Shown one piece after another: positions 11,945 through 22,479 of a stretch of 64,000 bases of DNA. The DNA comes from Turritopsis dohrnii (taxonomy: Eukaryota; Cnidaria; Hydrozoa; Anthoathecata; Oceaniidae), in contig BQMF02000059.1 of the NCBI GenBank assembly GCA_027922465.2, forward strand, positions 992,001 to 1,056,000, given 5' to 3'. Under the pieces are notes generated by a model. It had not been told where the DNA came from. It made no database searches and saw only the letters and a list, made by a program, of their open reading frames with translations. Numbering within the stretch: position 1 is the first letter of the stretch; the number at the start of each line of letters is the position of its first letter. A program made the position numbers and the translations under genes.

Positions 11945-13942
11945 TTAAGGGCTCAGCGTATGTTTTACTCACATATCCATTGCATAACTTTTTCTGTTAT
12001 TTCTTTAAAAGGGGAAGTTCGGTCTAATTTTTCACTTTTTATTTTTTCATTTTAACTTGTAATGCTTTAAAAAGTTAGAAAGCCACTTATTGAATTTTTG
12101 AAAATGCTCTTTTCGTTCAAAAGTTATTAAATCTTTTAGATGCTGAAAAATGAGTTTTTTCACAGTTGAAACAGATGTTCATTATGAATGATAAAATGAC
12201 GTCACACCGTGCAGAAAGAATTTTTACGTGAAGAAAGTTTGTTATTAAACCTTCACACTATCAAAAGAACTCACTAGTAGTACATCGTTTTATTTTTATT
12301 TTTTAATTCGAAAAATGCCAAGTTACTCTGCGACAGCTTGTACTAATCGGTCCACATTGTTCTTTCACATTTCACCAAAATTACAAGTCAAAGAAAATAA
12401 CCAGAACTTCGTAAAAGATGGCTTTCCAACGTAAAAATGAAGTGGAACTCTGCCAAAAGACTCAGGGTTTTATATCTTTACCCAACACTGATCAGATTGA
12501 GATGTATCGTTCTCTGTACATGTTTTGCCCCAATCGACAACATTTTAGCAGGAATGGCATAGTGGTACGAAACTGACGCTATTAAAAGCTGTTGATCTTC
12601 AATTTCTCTCTCCATGAACGGTACATAACTCTCAATTTATGTGGGAAAGGTTTCGCCCATAAAGCACACGATGGAATATCTTTATGTATCCCTTTACCAA
12701 GTGTATTGTGTATCCACCAGGTCTATGTATTGTCTATACGTTGCAAATCTCAAAGTTCTCAACAAACAGAATTTTAGTCTTCATAGATTAGATGAAGGGA
12801 GGTTTTTAGCAAATAGAAACATAACACAAAACATAGTTTTTGTTCTAAAAGGAGACCAGAAAATTTTTTAACTTTGTTCCTTATAGATAGGCTAAAACAA
12901 GCATGTTACTTTGCCTTTCATTTTTTAAAGTTGTTGAAAAATGTGACGATGGATCAAGATAAAACAGGGAAATTTAATTTTGTAATATATTTTTATACAT
13001 GCTAGACTGAAATAACAAACTTGGTTGTGTATATACATTGAAAATATATGTTGCTTTTCAAATTTGTTGGTGGTACCTACCCAGCCACCCTACTTCCGAC
13101 GACCCTTTTTCTGAATTTCATTGTACCTCTGCAGGACAAACTTTCCCTGTAGGTACTCATAGGTTTGCAAAATTTTCCAGAAAGACACCAACCTTCGCTT
13201 CTTATAGGTAACACATGCTGCACTTCATCGTTTTCGTTTCCTCTTCTTTGCTCCTACTTTTAAGATTTCTAACATCTCTTTGTGGTTCAAAATCAAAAGG
13301 TTTAAGTTATCAGGTATATCTTACAAACATTATTCATCATTTTCATCGAAAGAGCTATTAGTTTCAGGTTTCAGCTATACGTTATCTAAAAATAACTTTC
13401 TAAAAACACTATTTTTGATAAAGCTTTTTTCTTTGCACATATGCTTTCTGCACGGAGTGACGTCACACGCTGAACAGATTAAAAATCTTATTTTTTTCAA
13501 CAGAAAAACATGACGAAAAAACGTTTTTCGAAAGAAATGAACGTATAAGATTATTACATTTTGAAGTTTTGGTATGGAATAAAGCATCTCAGGCGAAAAA
13601 AAATTAGGGCGAACTTCCCTTTTAACCATTACATTTTAAGTAAAAATATTTCGTGAATTCGTGTAAAGCAATAAATTTCCTTTCCAGTGGTGTATAAAAT
13701 TATATATTTACATAAATAATAAGGAAGAAATTAGTCTGCAAAAACGATAAAAAAATACGGCCTTTAGTTTGCTTCTTTGAACTCCCGAAGAAAAAGGTTT
13801 TTTACATGTTTTTTTGGTTGTGCTGATTCCTCACAATTAGTGGAAACAAAGTATGCCCGCAAATCTCAATTAATGGTTTTGTTCAGGAGAAAAACAGTTT
13901 TTCGTTTTTTACATACTTTTGAAACGTACGCTGAGCCCTTAA
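11945..13942. mobile_element. Outer TTAA-flanked (piggyBac-like) element, interrupted
   Basis: The left end is TTAAGGGCTCAGCGTATG and the right end is its inverse CGTACGCTGAGCCCTTAA. TTAA is present at both outer borders (11,945-11,948 and 13,939-13,942), the target used by piggyBac-type transposases. Another TTAA element (12,005-13,625) sits inside it; without that insert about 380 bp remain and nothing is coded. A short open frame ends just before the left border and shows no domain. Confidence 0.75.
12005..13625. mobile_element. Inner TTAA-flanked element nested in the outer one
   Basis: The left end reads TTAAAAGGGGAAGTTCGG and the right end is the inverse of TTAAAAGGGAAGTTCGCC, with TTAA at 12,005-12,008 and 13,622-13,625. 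The inverted similarity continues inward for roughly 240 bases, including a TGACGTCAC next to CCGTGCAGAAAG on each side (12,197 and 13,458). The 1.6 kb between the ends has no recognisable transposase. It entered after the outer element. Confidence 0.8.
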
Positions 13943-14189
13943 ACAAGGGTGAGTATTTCAAAAGAGAACTTTTGCAACTTGTCAAGTCGACGTTAAAATG
14001 TTTTCGTTTGTCCCTTCCTACATTCATTCTTTCTAAAGAAGAATAATAAAGTTTTGCTATTCAAAATCTTATTATAATAATCTGCGTTGTGCATCCCACT
14101 TTTATTTTAGAGAGTGACATATTTAGTTTTAATTTACGGTCATCGTCCTCTTATGTGCGCGTAAAACCATGTAGAGGCAAGAGACACTT

Positions 14190-14570
14190 TTTTCACGATC
14201 ATTCCAAAAGCACGTGGCATCATTTGACGTCAGTTTTTTATGATCACTGACGTTTTTTAGGGTCTGCGACACGGGTGACCGGGTGGCGCAACATTTGGGC
14301 CCGAATTTTATTTGGTACTGCGGCTATGACGTCATCAATATCTTTGATCGACGATATCTCTGCAATGGATGATCGTAGTGAAACGACCCCATACATTTTT
14401 TTTATCAGTTTTTCGAGCTCTACAACATGGGTACACTTTTGAGTTGCGATTCTATGATTTATTTTTTCGTCACGGGGTACGTACACGGGAATGGTGGATT
14501 TGACCTAATGTTTTCGAAGTTAAGTTCGGTAAAAAGTTTTTACCCGGGATACTAGTCTTATATATAATAT
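14190..14570. repeat. Partial copy of the TACCCGGG inverted-repeat family
   Basis: The copy ends at 14,541-14,560 with TTTTTACCCGGGATACTAGT. It shares GCGACACGGGTGA, CGGCTATGACGTCATCA, TTTTTCGAGCTCTACAACAT and GGGTACA with the other copies. The minus-strand open frame at 14,244-14,486 is simply this repeat read through. Confidence 0.7.
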
Positions 14571-15479
14571 AGCCGCCAAGGCGGCGTCGCTTGCCGCCCA
14601 TGTCCACCTGCTCTGTATCACTGTATCAATAAACGTCAAATTTCCTTATAAACAGCTCGTACAACTTGTGTTCAACCAGAAGCAGATTCGAAGTTTACCT
14701 CTGGTAAAACCAATCTTTTAGCAGTGTAACAATACACTCAAAACGTATAAAAACTTCAATTTTTTATTAACTTTTGTTTTAAAAAAGTTACGCGCTCTAA
14801 CATGGGTGCTATCAAACGTAAGGGGGAAATGGTTTCTCTTCTTAAAAAGATCACACGGGAGGAGAGAAAAAAGGGCACGTGCTAAATGAATAAAGTGAAT
14901 AAAAAAACGTTCGATCAGATTAAAATAGATTAAAAGAAATCGATTAAAACAAATTAAGACAACTATTATGACAAAAGCAAAAAAAAAATATTTTGTTTTA
15001 TGATACTCTTTTTTTACCTATAGGTTTTTAAACATTTTGATTGCTCGAAAAAAAAGTTCACCCGTCTCAGACAGTCAGGCAAGGATACGTTAGGATACAC
15101 TGGCAAACCGAACATGCTACCACGTTCTGCCATGGCTGCTTTTTGTCCAAAATGTTTAATCAGTTAGTTTCTTAGTTGATGTACTGTTTTCAATACCAAG
15201 TCAACGTGGAACATAAAACTGACAATAATAATAAAAACAAAACGTTATTCCTATTAGTTCATCAGCCAAAAAAAGTCACGTTCGATTGGGGTTGCAATGT
15301 ATTTGCTTCAAACTCACGTCGCACACAAAAAAAGAAATAATTTCTCTCACAACTCAATCTACCATTTTGCGTGACTTACAAACAAACAAACAAACAGAGA
15401 ATCGGCTATTAATATATAGACTCGCTGTGCATCCAGTTTTTAGTTTAGAGAGTGAATGTTTTGGGTCGTTTTTAACTGT

Positions 15480-15770
15480 CAGAATCTTCTTCATGGTCAT
15501 ATAGCGGTATTTCGACCACGCAAGACACATTCACGATTAGTATAATAGCACATGACATTTGACGTCAGTTATTATGATAACGGGAAAACATTGCATTGCA
15601 TCCCCAATGGAACACAAGGTTTTTGGGGAAATATTTCCAGGACCAATAGGGATAACTCACGTTTTTTAGGGTCCGCGATACGGGTGATGGGGTGATGCAA
15701 CATTTGGGCCTAAATTTCATTTGGTACTGCAGCTATGACGTCATCAAATCTGTTCAGTCAATATAATTGA
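15480..15770. repeat. Partial copy of the TACCCGGG family, interrupted by a hAT-like element
   Basis: CATTGCATTGCATCCCCAAT and GGGGAAATATTTCC match, in inverted order, the centre of the copy at 10,426-11,008. GCGATACGGGTGATGGGGTG and GCAGCTATGACGTCATCA match the other partial copies. The next element begins at 15,788. Confidence 0.65.
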
Positions 15771-15787
15771 ATGAATCAGAGTTCATC

Positions 15788-17572
15788 CAGGGGATAATAC
15801 AGAAAAAATTTGGGCGCCTCGGTTTTTTGCGAAGCAAAAAACGAACGCCCGATGGCGCGTAAAGCAGCGACGAAAATGTTCGAGTTTTGTGAGAAACGAG
15901 GAGAAACTTTGTTTCCGATAATACAATGAAAGATTATTATACAACAATCGTTTTTCTCAAGTACGTTTGGGACACGTTACAGCTATATTGTCTGATAGAA
16001 AATATAAATAAACAGAGAAAATAATGACATAAGCATCAGAATCGTAAGGTGAAACTAAACCGTTTAGAATTGTCAGAGTGGTTGTTACCTCAAGATATAA
16101 AGGCTGCATGCCAATCATTCATCTTATAAAACTATAACACTACGGAAGTGGAATTAAATATAAATAATATCAAACATCAGAACGCATCAACGTTTTTCAT
16201 TGGAAAACCGGCTAAAATATATAAATATGTATATATATTACAAATCAAGGCGTCGATTATCATTCGTTTTCTGTCCACCATCTTCTCTACGTCAGTCTCG
16301 CCAAATTTTTCTGGACCGTTTATGCTTATGCGCATAAAACGATCCATGTTTGACTCACTTAAAGACGTTCTTAGTGGTGTGCATATCAAATTCATCATCG
16401 AGAATCCACGTTCAACGTTTGATGTTGTAGGTGGTATCAGCAGTGACGTTTTCAAGAGAACTGACATGTTTTTAAAATGCTTTAGTGAACCGTCAGCTGC
16501 CAAGTATTTATAAACATCCGCGGAAGTTGTTCTTTTCGTTTCTATGTATGATTCAGAATCCCGAACTGATTCCTTAGCAGATTTTTTTTAGTTCTCGTTA
16601 AGGAAGCTCACGGCGTCATCAAAAGCTTCCATGAAATCTTCAAACTCGCTTTTAGCATTCATTTATACACTTCATTCATTTATACACTTTCTTTACTTTG
16701 ACGATGGCCTTAATTCTATGCTATCGCTATCTGTTCGTTCTATAGTTGAAATTCTCGATCGAAAAAAAAAAGCAATACAAAAAAAGTAGTGTTAGATTCT
16801 ATTCATATGGAGGCTGTCTGTCCGGGTTCACTGGGATGGCTCGGCTAGACGGTATGTTTTAAGAAACGTATGAAAAAAAAACCGGGATAAAGATCAGACC
16901 TTTACAATTCTCCTTCGTAGAGTGTTTCATGCATAATGTTTGTAACTGAACTTTTTACATTTCACATGAAAGAATACGCAATAAGAGCTTCGACGACGTA
17001 TTTATAATAAATAAAAATATACAGACGTATATGATCTTAATGAAGATGTTAAACCTAACAAAATCACTAACTAACTAACAAAAACACTTATTTTCAGGAA
17101 TTTATTTAACCCAATCAGCCAACAACGTACTTCGGCGGGGAAAAAAACCGAACATTTGCATATAATGCATTACAAACATTTATTTTAACACAAGGTCTCC
17201 CTTCTAGTCTATATACCTTCATCGTTGTTTGTTGCATTCTACGTAGAAACTTTCTTCATGGAAACCAGTTATAGACGAAGGTGGAGAGAGACAGACGACA
17301 GAAGAAAAAATAAATCGAAAAAAAATTCTTTTGAATAAACCGCTGATCTCATAAATTTTTGTGTTCATATAATAAACGAAAAACTGAAGTTGATTCTTTT
17401 AATTCACAATTCAAGTTCAGGAAACAATTACATTTATCAAACAATTTAATATTCGAGACTTGCTTTTAGTTTTTCGTTAAAAGGTTTCAGTTGTTGGACA
17501 AAAATTTGGGCGCCGAGTTTTGTGCGCCCAAAAGCGGTAACCGATCTGAAAAACGGTCTGTATTACCCCCTG
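15788..17572. mobile_element. hAT-like element with 5-bp target duplication and transposase relic
   Basis: The left end CAGGGGATAATACAG and the right end CTGTATTACCCCCTG are inverted copies; inside each lies a TTTGGGCGCC-type motif. The pentamer TCATC abuts both ends (15,783-15,787 and 17,573-17,577). The 1785 bp contain a minus-strand fragment of a hAT transposase C-terminus at 16,177-16,503. The size of the duplication matches the element at 2873-5484, but the end sequences differ, so these are separate families. Confidence 0.8.
16177..16503 (-). pseudogene. hAT transposase C-terminal (dimerisation) fragment
   Basis: The 108-codon frame contains PPTTSNVERGFSMMNLI followed by an R-x-x-L-rich segment. 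This is the usual signature of the hAT C-terminal dimerisation region (S-x-x-E-R-x-F-S). The N-terminal zinc finger and catalytic core are absent, so the fragment cannot be an active transposase by itself. It lies inside, and probably belonged to, the element at 15,788-17,572. Confidence 0.75.
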
Positions 17573-17769
17573 TCATCATGTCATGAATAACCGAGTTTGT
17601 TTTGAATTTATTGTTATTTGGTGAAATTACAATTACAGACATTATCACGGTTATTTTAGAACTTCAGAAAATGACACATACATGTGAAATGTACAAACAA
17701 ACGACTTGAACAAAACTTTTTAACGGTAATCTGTGCTCTCAGGATATTAACGATATTAAAGATATTAAC

Positions 17770-17872
17770 GATAAAAATTGACGATAATTACGTATATTCA
17801 TAATTCCATTAATGCTATTAACGTAAATGATATTTACATTAATATCATTTGTTGTCAAAATCCCCTGGAGCG
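17770..17872 (-). repeat. Inverted terminal piece of the AT-rich CAGGGG family
   Basis: Read on the minus strand it begins CAGGGGATTTTGACAACAAA and runs into TTAATGTAAATAT-type AT-rich sequence. It closely matches the ends at 11,405 and 21,698. Confidence 0.6.
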
Positions 17873-18219
17873 TCGTATGTATCAGCTACTGTCATCTTAT
17901 CTAACATGAAACATTGCCATGAAAAAGAAACCAGGGATAATTCTTCACTTTGTATGATCTTCTGATCTTCGCATCAAAGCCACCATACACACGTTGGAGA
18001 ACCCTTTAACATAGCAAAGGAGTAGTTGATAACAACATACACTGGAACATGGGAAAGATAAAACAAAATTTGAACCTTACCCAAGCTGGATTGATATATG
18101 ATAACTGCACTGTAATGAATTTTCAATTGTGTAATATTATTGCAGGAGTATTCCTTGCAAAACCTTTTTACTGAAATCTAAAAAGGTGACAAAAATAAAA
18201 TCATAGAATAATGAATAGA

Positions 18220-18405
18220 AAACGTACTCATGTTGCAGAGCTGTAATGTTTTAAAATTGATTTAGAAAAACGTATAGGATTGCTCATCTACAACCAACCA
18301 TTACTGAGATATCTTCAATCACAGATTTCGACGACGTCACAGACCCTTCCCAGCAATAATTCAATTCAAATTTTTCATGGCATCATTGCTAATATAGTGG
18401 ACCCT
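18220..18405. repeat. Degenerate partial copy of the TACCCGGG family
   Basis: CTCATGTTGCAGAGCT, an AAAATTGATTTAGAAAAACG stretch and a GACGTCACAGACCC segment follow the order of the better copies. A TTAA element interrupts it at 18,406; GGTTCTCAAGATA, which matches the family, resumes at 19,074. Confidence 0.5.
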
Positions 18406-19073
18406 TAAAGGAGAATTAACGTCAAAAAAACAACTTTCGCTTAAATAACTCATTACACATGTAGAAAAAGAAAGACATTTTCCAAAACTTTTAAAAAGTC
18501 TTGTAATAGCATTAAAATAAGCTTTTAAAATAATCACGTGCCTTTTTTGCTGACGTCACAAGGTGACTACTGTTTTCTGTTTGTGAACAGGCAATACAGA
18601 AGATTCATGATATTTGAACTTGAAAATATAAACTGCAAAACATCTCATAAAGACTTTGAGGTCTCAGTGTTGAACAAATCTGTCCTCGAAACAGCTTTCA
18701 TTTGTTATCGCAGATTGAGGAACAAATTTTCCGTGATGAAAGATATAAATAACAAAGTATGTCTATCATAAAATTCTTCTTTTGTGATATGAAATATTTT
18801 TATACGATGCTCAAAGATCATTCAAAAGTGGAAAATCAAAACTAATGCATGATTTCTATAAACTTAATAGTTTATTCAGAGTACATGTTAATAGTTTATT
18901 CAGAACAAACACGAAATGACTATTCTTGAAATACAGCTGTCACCTTGTGACGTCATAAAATGTAATTATTAATGAAAATAAACTGAAAATTTTCACTATG
19001 TCTTATTTTTATATATAGAATGGATTTTAAAAAAAATTATTGACATTTTTTTCTGACGTTAATTCTCCTTTAA
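18406..19073. mobile_element. TTAA-flanked MITE, AGGAGAATTAACGTC family
   Basis: The left end is TTAAAGGAGAATTAACGTC and the right end is its exact inverse GACGTTAATTCTCCTTTAA, 668 bp overall. TGACGTCA occurs about 150 bases in from each end (18,551 and 18,948), so the inverted symmetry is longer than the terminal repeat. The 77-codon frame inside (18,538-18,771) shows no known domain. A second family member is at 34,332-35,606. Confidence 0.8.
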
Positions 19074-19246
19074 GGTTCTCAAGATACTATCTCAAAAATG
19101 TTGCGTTCAATTATGTATAAATAACAATTTTTCCCGTGGAAAAAAAAACTACCACAACTAAATACTAACACAAAAAATGCCTCTCCATCGTTTTATGAGC
19201 TCAGTATATAAACCTGACTCAGTGCAATAACTACAACAGTATCATA

Positions 19247-20400
19247 GCAATATCTTCACGGATACCTCGCTTAATCAAAAAGGTAAGGTAATAAATCTTT
19301 ACCAAGAGTAATTCTCTATTTCGTCTGATGTTCAAGGATGTCAAAGCTACAACACAGGATGAAAACCTGTTAACATAATAATAGAATATCCAATAATCAC
19401 ATATAGCCAATCTAAGAGAAGATACAAACAAAATTTGTGCCCTACACAAGCTGATAGATAGATGGTAATGCAATCAGTTTTGAATGTATTACATTATAGT
19501 TTTACAGTAATTATGATAATTTCGTAGCAATACCTTCAAGGATTCTTTGCTTAATTGAGTAGGTAAGGTGATAATTTTAACAAGGATAATTCTCTATTTC
19601 GTCTGATGTTCAAGGATGTCTCAAATCAAATCCGCAACACATGACAACATCCTGTTGACATAATAATAGAATATCCAATAATCACATAGCCAATCTTAGA
19701 GAAGATAAACAAAATTTGTGCCCTAGACAAGCTGATTGATGGATGGTAATGCAATCAGTTTTTGAATGTGTTACATTAAAGTTTTACAGCAACTATGTTA
19801 ATTTCGTAGCAATACCTTCAAGGATTCTTTGCTTAATTGAAAAGGTAAGGTAATAAATCTTTAACAAGGATAATTCTCTATTTCGTCTGATGATCAAGAA
19901 TGTCTCAAATCAAAACTGCAACACACGATGACAACCTGTTAACATAGTAATAGAATACCCAATAATCATATACAGCTAATCTTAGAGAAGATACAAAATT
20001 TGAGCCCTGCACGATGTGGATTGATGGATGATAATTGCACTGCAATCAGTTTTTGAATGTGTAATATAATAGCTTATAGAAATTAGGATAGTATTATAGC
20101 GATATCTTCAATAATCGAATGAAAAATTAATTCCTCTGCTTTTCAAAACTGCCTCAAAGCTTCCACACATTGACAAGCTATTAACATAAAGGATAAGTCA
20201 ATAATAACATACTGCTAAATGTGCCTTTCCACTTTCCAGACAGGAACGAAAAATAACAAAAAAAAACTGATTGGTTGATAGGGTAATTCTCTATTTCGAC
20301 TGATGTTCTAGGATGTCTCAAATCAAAGCTGCAACACACAACAACATCCTGTTAACATAAAAATAGAATACCCAATAATCACATCTGACATTCAAGAGAG
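19247..20400 (+). repeat. Tandem array, about 280-bp unit
   Basis: Copies start at 19,247, 19,527, 19,809 and, degraded, at 20,099; a further partial copy starts near 20,280. Each unit contains GATTCTTTGCTTAATTGA or a variant, GATAATTCTCTATTTCGTCT, CCAATAATCACAT and GCAATCAGTTTTTGAATGTG. A relic of the same unit appears near 18,050-18,140. No frame is conserved across copies, so this is a non-coding satellite-like array. Confidence 0.85.
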
Positions 20401-21691
20401 TATAGAGACTGTTTCATAAAATACGACATCAAAAAGGCAATTGCAATTACAACAATTGGATTATAGAAAAGTATATATAGAAAAACAATGTTCTTACTTC
20501 ATTTTGATAAATACGAAATAATGTTCAAAAATCATAGTAACTTTCAAAAGCCTTTATGACAAAGGGTTTTGTCAATTCAAAATATTTTTGCAAACAACAC
20601 CTGTACACAGATCAATTCAAGAAATTTTGTTAATTCATTCTAAGTTATATGAAGATTAAATTATGCTGAGTGATCGTTATTATATAGTTATATAGTTGTT
20701 TTCCGTTAACTAACAAAGATGTATTTTGTTAATTGAATTTTCACGTGTCACATCAATAAAACACGCAAAACTCTCGTAGTTAAAAAAAAGAAAGCATTGA
20801 TATGCACCGAAGTCGAAGATAAGGGCTGCAATGCCTCCAGTGTTTGGGGTTCACTGGTTAAATTGTCGCCCAACTTGAATTAGTAAAATTCCATCATTTG
20901 TAACGAAATTTGGAAATTTAGGCGCGAGATTAGTCGCTCGGGAGAGATTTCTTTATGTGAAGGCCTGGTATGTCACTCCTTAAAACAAAAACGCACATCC
21001 AAAATCTAACAAGGCGTGCGAAAAAAATGGCACGTCTGGAAAATATAGACGTGCGACCCATTGCACGCGGGTCTAAAATCTTACGATCAGGCCTGTAAAA
21101 GATAAATCAATAATAAGATACAACTAAAGGAACAGAAAATAACAAATAAAATCTGATTGGTTTATTTTTTTTCCTTCTTTTCTGTTCGGAACAAACAGAT
21201 AGAACTCATTTCAACTTTTTCTGATCGTTCCATGGACAGGAACAGAAAAGAACAAAATAATAATTTGCGAAAGAACCAATCACGTTCTTTCTCTAGCATT
21301 ATACATATGTGTTCAAGTGAGATTTTTGTTGTTATTATTATAATTCCCAATAAAAATAAGTTAAATCCTAAAACTCATAAAAAATGTTTCACCTGGGATA
21401 CTAGTGAATTAACAATAAAATAATACAAAAAACTCTTGATTGGCACACAAGAAAGTCATATGAGTGACATATTGAACTTTGAAATTCAATATTATGAGAA
21501 GTTTAAGAATATCTATATTTTTTTTGCATTCTATGAAAACAAAACTTGTTTATCTTTTGCACCATGTAACTTGAGAATATAAAGTAAAACTCATGACTTT
21601 TCAGTAACCTAGTGATGTCATCTGTTTCATGAGCTGAGCAGAATCAAGGAGAACCAATTAAGAACATGGAAAAACAAATCACTATAATGTG

Positions 21692-21775
21692 ACGTTCCAG
21701 GGGATTTTGATAACAAACAATATTAACGATAATTATTAACGATAATATCATTAATAAAACAATAGAATTAAGATT
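21692..21775 (+). repeat. Third terminal piece of the AT-rich CAGGGG family
   Basis: CAGGGGATTTTGATAACAAA starts at 21,698 and is followed by ATTAACGATAATTATTAACG and AAAACAATAGAATTAA. It matches the end at 11,405 closely, including that last phrase. Confidence 0.6.
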
Positions 21776-22303
21776 GATATGCCTTCTTTCTACAAAGTTC
21801 ACTAAAGTCATAAGATTACTTTTTTCAACAAAAAACAAAGTGATATGTTTAGACGAATTTGTTGTGCTACTATCACACAGGTTTAATTTTTTCTCTGGTT
21901 ATAATTTAGTCAATAAAACTAGACATTTCAGATCACTGGAAACTCAATAATTATAGTGATGGAAGGAGAGTGCAAAAAAAACCCAAAAAAAAACGCACGT
22001 GCACAAATCTTTATCATATTAATAATCCCTCGAAAACTTGTCCATCTGATCTTATCTTATCTGAACATTCATGCATTAAAGATAATGAACTATCATAAGA
22101 TCAAGAAAAAGTTGTGTCAGCAGTTTTTCTTGTGAGATAATCACCACTAGGGTGCCAATTGTCTGAGCGCTCTGTTAATAATAAACGGCTGCTCATTCTC
22201 AGACCATTTCTCAATTGTTCTATTTCTACTGATATCAGCATAGTGCAACCCTCAGCTCTACATTATAAACAATTCATTATCTTTGTTGTATTCATCAGTA
22301 GTT

Positions 22304-22478
22304 GGCTTTATTGCAGTTCACTCCAGTATGTAACTATTGACCTGTTCTTTAAATCTGCAATCTTAACAAACGAAACTATATCATGTCCTGTGAAGAATAT
22401 GTCAGACATATTTTTTTTAAAAAAACTGCAGGTTCTAAGAACAGGTCAATAGTTACGGGAGTGAACTGCAATAAAGCC
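22304..22478. mobile_element. Short MITE with about 42-bp terminal inverted repeats
   Basis: The left arm begins GGCTTTATTGCAGTTCACTC and ends ACTATTGACCTGTTCTT. The right arm is the inverse over about 42 bases, with one small length difference (22,437-22,478). The 175-bp unit can fold into a long hairpin. Target duplication is unclear; both sides carry an AGT/ACTAGT-like sequence. Confidence 0.75.
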
Positions 22479-22479
22479 C

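Larger units (their letters stand above)
10112..22300. other. 12 kb gene-free block of nested transposons and repeats
   Basis: No host exon with a convincing frame and splice sites was found here. The open frames present lie inside repeats, and several are the same repeat read in different copies. The stretches not covered by a named element (13,943-14,190, 14,575-15,480, 17,880-18,220 and 20,400-21,690) are AT-rich, with short GC-rich islands such as the GCCGCCAAGGCGGC palindrome near 14,572. I see nothing else assignable in them. Confidence 0.7.

Noticed and set aside
11405..17872. A single 6.5 kb transposon bounded by the facing CAGGGG ends.
   Set aside because: The 8-bp and 5-bp flanks do not match, so the pairing may be accidental; kept only as a low-interest observation.
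19247..20400. CRISPR-like array.
   Set aside because: The repeats are about 280 bp, contiguous and diverged, with no short repeat/spacer alternation, and the DNA is eukaryotic.
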